DNA of 64,000 nucleotides from Streptomyces malachitofuscus (lineage in GTDB: Bacteria > Actinomycetota > Actinomycetes > Streptomycetales > Streptomycetaceae): the NCBI RefSeq assembly GCF_014650055.1, contig NZ_BMUF01000006.1, positions 372,001 through 436,000 on the forward strand, written 5' to 3'. Below, one piece after another: positions 9,450 through 16,753 of the stretch (positions are counted from its first letter, which is position 1; each line of letters opens with the position of its first letter). The translations under genes and the position numbers were made by a program. Below the pieces are notes generated by a model. It was not told the origin of the DNA and ran no database searches. It was given only the letters and a program-made list of their open reading frames with translations.

Positions 9450-9479
9450 AACGTAGGGCCCGCGCGGAACCCGGGTCAA
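9450..9479 (-). promoter_or_regulatory. Sigma-HrdB-like promoter for the NMT1-type ABC operon
   Basis: On the minus strand, TTGACC (9479-9474) and TACGTT (9455-9450) are separated by 18 bases. This predicts transcription from about 9443 and a 5' leader of about 70 bases before the binding-protein ATG at 9373. The importer may therefore be expressed separately from the oxygenase genes upstream. Pattern evidence only. Confidence 0.5.
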
Positions 9480-9571
9480 TGCCTCGGCGCCCATGGGTTG
9501 TTGACGATTCACCCACGCGTCGGCGGCGGTGAGAAAGCGCGTTCACGGTGGGCGCGGCGCGCACGACCGGA

Positions 9572-10510
9572 TCACAGGTCCAGCACCAGCCTTCGGCCCC
9601 GGCACCGGGAGACGCAGATGAGCATCGTCTCCCCGCACGCCCGCTCCTCCTCGGTGAGCAACGAGTCCCGGTGGTCGGGCTCCCCCTCCAGCACATCGGT
9701 CTCACACGTGCCGCAGGTGCCCTCGGTGCAGGAGTACAGCACCTCGACGCCGGCTCCCCGGACGGCGTCCAGCACGGACATGTCCGGGGGGACCGATAGC
9801 GTGCGGCCGCTGCGGGCGAGGACGACCTCGAACGCGCCGCCCGTGCCGGAGCCCTGCTCCTTCGGCCGGAACCGCTCCGTGCGCAGCAACCCGGGCGGGC
9901 ACCGTTCCTCCACCGCGTCGAGCAGCGGCCCGGGCCCGCAGCAGTAGACGAGGGTGCCGGGCGGGAGACCGTCCAGCACCGGCGGGAGGTCCAGCAGCCC
10001 GGTCTCGTCCTCGGGGGCGAGGGTGACCCGCTCCCCGTACCGGGCGAGTTCACCGGTGAACGCCATCGTCGCCCGGGTGCGTCCGCCGTAGAGCAGCGTC
10101 CAGTCCGCGCCCGCCGCGTCGGCCGCGGCCAGCATCGGAAGGATCGGGGTGATGCCGATGCCGCCCGCGACGAAGCGGTAGCGGCGGGCGGGCTCCAGCG
10201 GGAACCGGTTGCGCGGTTCGCGCGCCCGTACCTTGTCGCCCTCCCGCATCCGCCGGTGCACATGCGCGGAGCCTCCGCGCCCGTCCGGCTCGCGCAGGAC
10301 GGCGATCCGCCATGCGCTCCGGTCCGCGGGGTCCGAGCACAGCGAGTACTGCCGCTCCAGTCCGGGACCGAGCAGCAGGTCGACGTGCGCGCCCGGCTCC
10401 CAGGCGGGAAGGTCCGCGCCGAGCGGGTGCCGGAGGGTGAGGAGCAGTACGTCCGCGGCCGCCGGCTCCCGCCCTTCGACGACGAGTTCGATGTCGTCGT
10501 ACGACGTCAT
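9572..10510 (-). CDS. Phthalate-dioxygenase-type reductase (flavin, NAD(P)H and 2Fe-2S; VanB-like)
   Basis: A 312-residue electron-transfer protein for the nearby Rieske oxygenase. The order is a ferredoxin-reductase-like flavin domain (RQYSLCSDPAD, residues about 70-80), a nicotinamide-binding domain (GGIGITPILPM near residue 117; CCGPGPLLDAV) and a C-terminal plant-type ferredoxin (CTEGTCGTC plus a later Cys). This order is that of class IA reductases such as VanB and phthalate dioxygenase reductase. The ATG at 10510 overlaps the TGA of the 56-residue gene, so the genes are coupled. Confidence 0.93.
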   Translation of the reverse strand: MTSYDDIELVVEGREPAAADVLLLTLRHPLGADLPAWEPGAHVDLLLGPGLERQYSLCSDPADRSAWRIAVLREPDGRGGSAHVHRRMREGDKVRAREPRNRFPLEPARRYRFVAGGIGITPILPMLAAADAAGADWTLLYGGRTRATMAFTGELARYGERVTLAPEDETGLLDLPPVLDGLPPGTLVYCCGPGPLLDAVEERCPPGLLRTERFRPKEQGSGTGGAFEVVLARSGRTLSVPPDMSVLDAVRGAGVEVLYSCTEGTCGTCETDVLEGEPDHRDSLLTEEERACGETMLICVSRCRGRRLVLDL

Positions 10511-10677
10511 GCACCGGCTCCCCGGGGTTCGTGCCCCTGCGGATGGGCGAGCATCCAGTCCCACATCTCGACCGGATCCTGCGCGGTGTGCTCGCGGCCG
10601 CAGTGACAGGTTCCGTGCAGCAGATCGCTGCCCGGGAGCCAGTCGATGCGGTAGATCTCGCCGGTGCGACCGCTCAT
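10507..10677 (-). CDS. 56-residue Cys/His-containing protein between oxygenase and reductase genes
   Basis: A small protein fixed by its frame. Its ATG (10677) overlaps the oxygenase TGA and its TGA (10507-10509) overlaps the reductase ATG, so all three are translated as a coupled set. It begins MSGRTGEIYRIDWLPGSD and carries a compact CHCGREH motif near residues 24-30, then WDWMLAHPQGH. The Cys and His residues could bind a metal or stabilise a small fold, but two cysteines do not make a classical zinc ribbon. I do not recognise the family. Its place suggests an accessory to oxygenase assembly or electron transfer. Confidence 0.8.
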   Translation of the reverse strand: MSGRTGEIYRIDWLPGSDLLHGTCHCGREHTAQDPVEMWDWMLAHPQGHEPRGAGA

Positions 10678-11744
10678 CGGACGCTCTCCACGGGCTTGTT
10701 GCCCTCCTCGACCAGCCGGGCGAGGATGCGGCGGGCGGCCAGACCGCCGGTGTCGATGTTGATGCTCAGCTCCTGGTAGCCGGTGCGTTCGCTGCCGAGG
10801 GAGCGCTGGAGCAGGTTGAGCGCGTCCACGTCCTGCATGACGACCGTGCGGTTGCTGTCCCGCAGGAAGTCGCTCACCTCCGTGTCGTCGGTGGCCCAGT
10901 CCCGGGAGACCGCCCAGAAGTCGTAGACCTTGCCGTCGGCGGACGGGGTGATGGCGTACGTGATCTCGGTGTGGAAGCCGTGCGGATCGCTGCCGTCCGG
11001 CTCCGGCGCCACACCGGCCGGGGCGACCCGGCTGTGCAGCAGATACAGACAGGGTGCGTGGTACTCGATGTCCTGCCACCGGTCGATCCGCCCGCTGATC
11101 CCGGTTGATCTGGCGTAGAACGGCGGGCACTCGGCGTCGTCCATGTGCCGGCTCACCCGTACGATGCCGGCGCCCTCGTCGACCTCGGTGGTGATCGGGG
11201 TCTCGGCGACCTCGGGGGTGCCGATGTAGCCGCCGTGCAGATACGTCTCGTGGGAGAGGTCGAGGAGGTTGTCGACGAGCAGCCCGTAGTCGCAGTCGAC
11301 GGGCTCCATGCCCCGCACGGTCACCCACCCCGGGGAGTCCAGGTGCCGGGCCCGCGGAACGGCCCCCGGATCGGCGAGCGCCGGGTCACCGATCCACACC
11401 CACACCAGCGAGTCAAGTTCCACGACGGGGTAGGAGGCCACCCGCGCGGTGCGCGGCACACGCTTCTGCCCCGGCACGTACACACACGCACCCGTCGTGT
11501 CGTACGTGAACCCGTGGTATCCGCACACGATCCGGTCCCCGTCGAGCCGCGTCGGGGCCGCGGACAGCGGGTAACGACGGTGCACACAGCGGTCGTTGAG
11601 CACGACCGGGGTGCCGTCCTCCTCGGTCCGGTACAGCACGAGCGGCTCTCCGAGCACCGACCGGCCGAGCAACTCCCGGCCCACCTCATGACTGTAGGCG
11701 GCGACGTACCACTGGTTCCTGGCGAAGGCCGTCATGTGAGGCAT
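10674..11744 (-). CDS. Rieske non-heme iron oxygenase, VanA-like
   Basis: A 356-residue oxygenase alpha subunit. The Rieske centre is C53-x-H55...C74-x2-H77 (CVHRR...CGYHGF). The mononuclear iron site is LLVDNLLDLSHETYLH, with His165 and His170. The length and this motif suit the vanillate O-demethylase / aromatic-demethylase class better than ring-hydroxylating dioxygenases. The ATG at 11744 is preceded by GGGAG; a second ATG at 11735 is possible. It is divergent from ramC and leads the oxygenase/small protein/reductase set. The substrate is unknown; a methoxy- or sulfo-aromatic is plausible given the ABC importer. Confidence 0.92.
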   Translation of the reverse strand: MPHMTAFARNQWYVAAYSHEVGRELLGRSVLGEPLVLYRTEEDGTPVVLNDRCVHRRYPLSAAPTRLDGDRIVCGYHGFTYDTTGACVYVPGQKRVPRTARVASYPVVELDSLVWVWIGDPALADPGAVPRARHLDSPGWVTVRGMEPVDCDYGLLVDNLLDLSHETYLHGGYIGTPEVAETPITTEVDEGAGIVRVSRHMDDAECPPFYARSTGISGRIDRWQDIEYHAPCLYLLHSRVAPAGVAPEPDGSDPHGFHTEITYAITPSADGKVYDFWAVSRDWATDDTEVSDFLRDSNRTVVMQDVDALNLLQRSLGSERTGYQELSINIDTGGLAARRILARLVEEGNKPVESVR

Positions 11745-11940
11745 GGGCGCGGCTCCCGTCGTCCTCGACGTCGTGTCGCCCTCACCATGGCGACGCCGTG
11801 GCCGCTCCGGCAAGGGCACTTCCGCGGGACGGAAACTCCGTGGCCGGGAGCCGGAGTGCGGCCGGCGGAACGGACGGTGTGTGCCCCAGGTCCCGCTCGG
11901 CTTCCGCGAAGTTACCTGTGCGTTCCGCACGTCGGAGTGA

Positions 11941-11982
11941 TGACAGCGGTGACTGTGCGGGACGGTACGCCGCGTGACAGCG
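11941..11982 (+). promoter_or_regulatory. Direct TGACAGCG repeats upstream of ramC
   Basis: TGACAGCG occurs at 11941-11948 and 11975-11982, with a related TGACTGTG between them, just ahead of the ramC start. In S. coelicolor the ramC promoter is bound cooperatively by RamR at repeated sites. I do not recall the exact site, so calling these RamR boxes is a guess from position and repetition. Confidence 0.3.
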
Positions 11983-12017
11983 TCATGTCCGTCAGCGATC
12001 GACGGGAGGGAGACGGC

Positions 12018-14624
12018 GTGAACAAGGGCTATGCCGTGTACTGCGACGCGGACCCGTACTTCTACGACGCTCCGCATCGCACCGTCTCCCCGGCCGGCAC
12101 CGCGCGCGGCAGGTACGCCGCGGCCTCGTGGCCCGTTCCGGCGGGATGGCAGCGCAACGAGAGCGGGGACTGGCTCGCCCTGCGTCCGGTCGACGCCGAA
12201 CTTCCCGACCAGGGCTGGAAGATCCACGTCTCCGCCTGTCTCGACAACGCCGAATCCGTACTCGAGCGGGTGTGGCGGTACTGCGTCCGCGGCGGCACGG
12301 CGTTCAAGTTCGTGCCCAGCCGCTACCTGCTGCACCAGCGCAACGCCAAATACGCGGACCGGGCCGGCAGCGGCAAGTTCATCACCGTGTACCCGGCGGA
12401 CGAGACGCGTTTCGAACGGCTCGCGGGCGAGCTGGCGGAGCTGCTGGCCGGTGAACCCGGACCGCACATCCTGAGCGATCTGCGGCTCGGCGACGGCCCG
12501 GTGCACGTGCGGTACGGCGGCTTCACCCGGCGCAACTGCTATGACGCGAACGGGGAGCTGAGGCCTGCCGTGACCGGTCCGGACGGGGTGCTGGTGCCCG
12601 ACCTGCGCGGCCCCGTCTTCCGCGTACCGGACTGGGTGGACCCGCCTGCGTTCCTGCGCCCGCACCTCCGGGCGCGGGACGCGCTGACCGTGGCCGGCCT
12701 GCCCTACGCCATCGAATCGGCGCTGCACTTCTCCAACGGTGGCGGGGTCTACCTCGCCCGCGACTCCCGCACCGGGGAGCGGGTCGTCCTCAAGGAGGCC
12801 CGTCCGCACGCCGGTCTCGCGGCGGACGGCGCGGACGCCGTGACCCGGCTGCACCGCGAGCGCCGGGCACTGGAGCGTCTTTCCGGCCTCGACTGCACAC
12901 CCGAGGTGCTCGATCACCTGACGGTCGGGGAACACCACTTCCTGGTACTGGAGTACATCGACGGCAAGCCGCTCAACACGTTCTTCGCCCGCCGCCATCC
13001 GCTCATCGAGGCCGACCCCGGTGAGGAGCGGCTGGCCGAGTACACGGCGTGGGCCCTCGACGTCCACGCGCGGGTGGAACGTGCCGTCGAGGACGTCCAC
13101 GCCCGCGGCGTGGTCTTCAACGACCTGCACCTGTTCAACATCATGATCCGTGAGGACGACAGCGTCGCCCTGCTGGACTTCGAGGCGGCACACCAGGTCG
13201 GCGAGGCCGGCCGCCAGACCGTGGCCAACCCGGGCTTCGTGGCGCCGTCCGACCGACGGGGCGTCGCGGTGGACCGGTACGCACTGGCCTGTCTGCGACT
13301 CGCGCTGTTCCTCCCGCTCACCAGTCTGCTGGCGCTGGACCGGCGCAAAGCGGCCCATCTCGCCGACGTGGTGGCCGATCAGTTCCCGGTGGACCGCGCC
13401 TTCCTGGACGCGGCGGTCCACGAGATCACGGACGGCGCCGCCGGCGCCCCGGCGGCGCGACGGACGGCTGAGCCGACGACGTCGGTACGGCCTGGTGACT
13501 GGCCGCGCAGCCGGGACTCGATGGCCGCGGCCATCCGTGCGTCGGCGACGCCGTCGCGCACCGACCGCCTCTTCCCCGGCGACATCGCGCAGTTCGCCAC
13601 GGCCGGCGGCGGACTCGCCTTCGGCCACGGCGCGGCGGGAGTGCTGTACGCACTGGCCGAGAGCGGGGCGGGAAGGGACGAGGACGGGGAACAGTGGCTG
13701 CTGGAGCGGACCAAGCAACCACCCTCGGGCATGCCGCTCGGTTTCCACGACGGTCTCGCCGGTGTCGCCTGGACGCTGGAGTACCTCGGCCACCACGATC
13801 GCGCGCTCGACCTCGCCGAACTGCTCCTCGACCAGCCCTTCGACCACCTTGCACCGGATCTGCACAGCGGCACCGCCGGTCTGGGCCTGGCCCTGGACTC
13901 GCTGGCCGCCGCCACCGGGGAGGCCACCCTGCACTCGGCGGCGCGGCGCTGCGCCGAGCTGACCGCTCGGTGCCGGTCCGCCGCGGACGGGAGCACCGGC
14001 CGGGGCCGCGCGGGACTGCTGTACGGGGCCGCGGGGCGCGCTCTGCTCTTCCTGCGGCTGTACGAACGCGACCGGGACCCGGCTCTGCTCGACCTCGCAC
14101 GGGACGAGCTGCGCCAGGACCTCGCCCGCTGCGTCCGCGGCGCCGGCGGCGCACTGCAGGTCGACGAGGGATGGCGCACCATGCCCTACCTGGGCGCGGG
14201 CAGTGTCGGCATCGGCATGGTGCTCGACGACTACCTGGCGCACCGGGAGGACGAGGAACTCGCGCGGGCGAGAGGTGAGATCGTGGCCGCGGCGCAGGCC
14301 CAGTTCTACGCCCAGCCCGGCCTGTACCGCGGCGTGTCCGGCATGGTGCTGTATCTCGGCCGCACGACGGCCGCGGTACCCGGCACCGGTCCGGAGGCCG
14401 TGCGGCGCCAACTCGACGCGCTCTCCTGGCACGCCATGTCCTACCGCGGCCACCTCGCCTTCCCCGGCGAGCAGATGATGCGCCTTTCCATGGACCTCGC
14501 CACCGGCACGGCCGGCTGCCTGCTGGCCGTCGCCTCCCTCCACGGCACCCCGCCTCCCGGGCTGCCGTTCCTTCCGCCGCACACGCGGGCGGCCCCACGA
14601 CTCGGCCCTTTCCAGGGGTCGTGA
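12018..14624 (+). CDS. ramC: Class III lanthipeptide synthetase RamC
   Basis: An 868-residue LanKC enzyme that phosphorylates, eliminates and cyclises Ser/Cys residues of RamS to make SapB. GTG start 12018 follows GGGAGGGA and gives the family N-terminus MNKGYAVYCDADPYFYD. Residues 1 to about 200 are the phospho-Ser/Thr lyase. Residues about 230-480 are the kinase, with its Gly-rich loop, the VVLKEA lysine near 259, the catalytic FNDLHLFN near 366 and DFE near 386. The rest is a LanC-like cyclase without the usual zinc-binding Cys/His set, as expected for class III. ramS follows 40 bases later. Large antisense frames across it are shadows. Confidence 0.96.
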   Translation: MNKGYAVYCDADPYFYDAPHRTVSPAGTARGRYAAASWPVPAGWQRNESGDWLALRPVDAELPDQGWKIHVSACLDNAESVLERVWRYCVRGGTAFKFVPSRYLLHQRNAKYADRAGSGKFITVYPADETRFERLAGELAELLAGEPGPHILSDLRLGDGPVHVRYGGFTRRNCYDANGELRPAVTGPDGVLVPDLRGPVFRVPDWVDPPAFLRPHLRARDALTVAGLPYAIESALHFSNGGGVYLARDSRTGERVVLKEARPHAGLAADGADAVTRLHRERRALERLSGLDCTPEVLDHLTVGEHHFLVLEYIDGKPLNTFFARRHPLIEADPGEERLAEYTAWALDVHARVERAVEDVHARGVVFNDLHLFNIMIREDDSVALLDFEAAHQVGEAGRQTVANPGFVAPSDRRGVAVDRYALACLRLALFLPLTSLLALDRRKAAHLADVVADQFPVDRAFLDAAVHEITDGAAGAPAARRTAEPTTSVRPGDWPRSRDSMAAAIRASATPSRTDRLFPGDIAQFATAGGGLAFGHGAAGVLYALAESGAGRDEDGEQWLLERTKQPPSGMPLGFHDGLAGVAWTLEYLGHHDRALDLAELLLDQPFDHLAPDLHSGTAGLGLALDSLAAATGEATLHSAARRCAELTARCRSAADGSTGRGRAGLLYGAAGRALLFLRLYERDRDPALLDLARDELRQDLARCVRGAGGALQVDEGWRTMPYLGAGSVGIGMVLDDYLAHREDEELARARGEIVAAAQAQFYAQPGLYRGVSGMVLYLGRTTAAVPGTGPEAVRRQLDALSWHAMSYRGHLAFPGEQMMRLSMDLATGTAGCLLAVASLHGTPPPGLPFLPPHTRAAPRLGPFQGS

Positions 14625-14664
14625 TGCAAGAAGACAACCCGTTGCCGTACGAAGGGAAGACGTC

Positions 14665-14793
14665 ATGAACCTGTTCGACCTGCAGTCGATGGAGACCCCC
14701 AAGGAAGAGGCCATGGGGGACGTGGAGACCGGCAGCCGGGCGAGCCTGCTGCTCTGCGGCGACAGCAGCCTGAGCGTCACCACCTGCAACTGA
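14665..14793 (+). CDS. ramS: SapB lanthipeptide precursor RamS
   Basis: A 42-residue precursor, starting at ATG after GAAGGGA. The leader MNLFDLQSMETPKEEAMGDV carries the FDLQ-type recognition motif of class III precursors. The 21-residue core begins TGSRASLLLC and ends SLSVTTCN. Two Ser-x2-Ser-x3-Cys-type units supply two labionin/lanthionine-like rings and two dehydroalanines, as in SapB. Compared with S. coelicolor RamS from memory, the only change is Val for Ile in the second ring. The product is a surfactant peptide that lets aerial hyphae rise. Confidence 0.97.
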   Translation: MNLFDLQSMETPKEEAMGDVETGSRASLLLCGDSSLSVTTCN

Positions 14794-14842
14794 CACCGGC
14801 GCAGACCGCCGCGGCGACGCGGTGAGTCAAGGTCGCTCGGTT

Positions 14843-14874
14843 CCGGCGCCCCGGGTCTTCGCCCGGGGCGCCGG
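14843..14874 (+). terminator. Strong hairpin between ramS and ramA (attenuator-type)
   Basis: CCGGCGCCCCGGG (14843-14855), a 6-base TCTTCG loop and CCCGGGGCGCCGG (14862-14874) form a perfect 13-bp stem. No U-tract follows, which is common for Streptomyces terminators. It sits 49 bases after the ramS stop and 98 bases before ramA. It could end most transcripts after the peptide gene, or protect the upstream mRNA end, raising RamS over the transporter. Confidence 0.7.
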
Positions 14875-14971
14875 TGCCCGCTTGGGCGGACACCCGATCC
14901 CCGGCCCGCCGGGCAGCGGCCGGGGTCCGGGCCCGGACGGAAGGACGGACGGTAGGAAGGGAGGTCGGCCT

Positions 14972-16753
14972 GTGCCGACGAGCGGGGTCCGGGCGCGACG
15001 GGAGGCCAGGGCGCGGGACCGGGCCGACGGCGCGACGCCGGGGCGCACGCCCGAACTGCTGGTACTGCTCTGCTCGGTCGGAGCGGCCGCGGCCACGGTG
15101 GCCCAGCCCTTCGTCCTCGGCCGCACCCTCGACCTGCTTCTGTACGACGGCGGCGGCACCGCGGGTCGCTGGCTGGCGCTGAGTGCCGCGCTGCTCGTCG
15201 GTGAACTGCTGCTCGACAGCCTCACCTCCCTGTTCACCGGCCGCTGCAACGCCGGTTGGACGGCGTCCATCCGGTCCCGCGCCTTCGACGGCCTGCTGCG
15301 TGCCGTACCGGACCGCGTGCGGTCCTGCACACCGGGGGACGTCGGGGCCCGCCTGACCCTCAACGCCGCCGACGCGGGCGGCGCCCCGGCGGCCCGAGCG
15401 GCCCTGGCGGCCTCGCTGGTCACGCCCATCGGCGCGCTGGCGGCGTTGGCCTTCGTCGACCTGTGGGTGGCGGCCTGCGTGCTGGCCGGGCTGCCGGCGC
15501 TGGCGCTGGTGCTGCGGTCCTTCGCCCGCGACACCGGTGCCTCGGTCGCGGCCTACCAGAACACGCAGTCGGAGATCGCCTCCCGACTGCTGGAGGCCCT
15601 CGAGGGCGCGGCGACGATCGCCGCGGCGGGAACCGGCGCCCGCGAACGCGCCCGCGTGCTCGCGCCGTTGCCCCGGTTGGCCGCCCAGGGCAGACGCATG
15701 TGGGCGTTGCACGGACGCGCTCTGGCCCGTAGCGGCGTCCTCGTCCCCCTGCTCACTCTGGCCGCCACGGCCGTCGGCGGTCTGCGGCTCGCGTCCGGTG
15801 CCCTGAGCGTCGGGGAGCTGCTCGCCGTGTTCCGGTACGCGCAGCTGACAGCCGGCGTCGGGGGCACCGCGTCACTGCTGGGTGCACTGGTCCGGGGCCG
15901 CGAGGCGCGGAACCGGACCCTGGCACTGGCACGCATGCCCGAGCTGATCCACGGGACGCGATGCCTGCCCCCGACCGGAGCGGGCGAACTCGAACTGTGC
16001 GGGGTCCGGGTGGTGCGCGACGGCAGGCAGGTGCTGCACGCGGACGGTGTGCGGGTGCCGGGCGGCACCACCGCCGCCGTGGTCGGCCGAAGCGGAGCGG
16101 GGAAGTCCGTACTGGCCGCCGTGGCGGGCCGGCTGGTCGACCCCGACGAGGGACATGTGCTGCTGGACGGTATACGTCTCGACCGGCTGACGCGGGAAGC
16201 CTTGCGCACCGAGGTCACCTACGCCTTCGAGCGCCCGGCGCTGGGCGAGGGCACGGTCGCCGAAGCGGTCGCGGCCGGCGCCCGGCAGGTGACGCCCGAA
16301 CAGGTCCGGGAGGCCTGCCGTGCCGCGGGCGCCGACGGCTTCGTCCGTCGGCTGCCGAGGGGTTACGACACCCCGCTGCGCGCGGCGCCGCTCTCGGGCG
16401 GTGAGCATCAGCGCCTAGGACTGGCCAGGGCGTTCGCCCATGCCGGACGGTTGCTGATCCTGGACGACGCGACGTCCGGTCTGGACACCGCCACGGAGCA
16501 CGAGGTGGACCGGGCGCTGCGCCACTCGGTGCGGCCCGGGACCAGGCTGGTCGTGGCGCACCGCCCGTCGGTGGCGGCCGGGGCGGACCTGGTGATCTGG
16601 CTGGAGGACGGGGAGGTGCTGGCTGTCGCGCCCCACCGCGACCTGTGGGACCTGGCCGGCTACCGGGCGGTCTTCGCGGCCGACGGCACCGAGGCCGCGG
16701 AACCGCGCCGGAGCACCGCGTGCCGGTCCGATGCCGAAGGGGCGCGGACGTGA
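14972..16753 (+). CDS. ramA: ABC exporter RamA (ATPase fused to membrane domain)
   Basis: A 593-residue half-transporter thought to export SapB together with RamB. GTG start 14972 lies 7 bases after GGAAGGGAGG; the open frame upstream covers the hairpin and is not used. Residues to about 320 form the membrane domain. The ATPase domain has Walker A GRSGAGKS, signature LSGGEHQR and Walker B LLILDDATS. The usual catalytic Glu after the Walker B Asp is Asp here, suggesting a weakened or degenerate ATP site in a heterodimer. Its GTGA overlap couples it to ramB. Confidence 0.93.
   Translation: MPTSGVRARREARARDRADGATPGRTPELLVLLCSVGAAAATVAQPFVLGRTLDLLLYDGGGTAGRWLALSAALLVGELLLDSLTSLFTGRCNAGWTASIRSRAFDGLLRAVPDRVRSCTPGDVGARLTLNAADAGGAPAARAALAASLVTPIGALAALAFVDLWVAACVLAGLPALALVLRSFARDTGASVAAYQNTQSEIASRLLEALEGAATIAAAGTGARERARVLAPLPRLAAQGRRMWALHGRALARSGVLVPLLTLAATAVGGLRLASGALSVGELLAVFRYAQLTAGVGGTASLLGALVRGREARNRTLALARMPELIHGTRCLPPTGAGELELCGVRVVRDGRQVLHADGVRVPGGTTAAVVGRSGAGKSVLAAVAGRLVDPDEGHVLLDGIRLDRLTREALRTEVTYAFERPALGEGTVAEAVAAGARQVTPEQVREACRAAGADGFVRRLPRGYDTPLRAAPLSGGEHQRLGLARAFAHAGRLLILDDATSGLDTATEHEVDRALRHSVRPGTRLVVAHRPSVAAGADLVIWLEDGEVLAVAPHRDLWDLAGYRAVFAADGTEAAEPRRSTACRSDAEGART

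Noticed and set aside
10674..14789. A 1371-codon minus-strand open frame running from the Rieske gene across ramC
   Set aside because: Only the last 356 codons (from 11744) make a real protein; the rest is antisense to ramC, typical of high-GC third-position bias, and has no family match.
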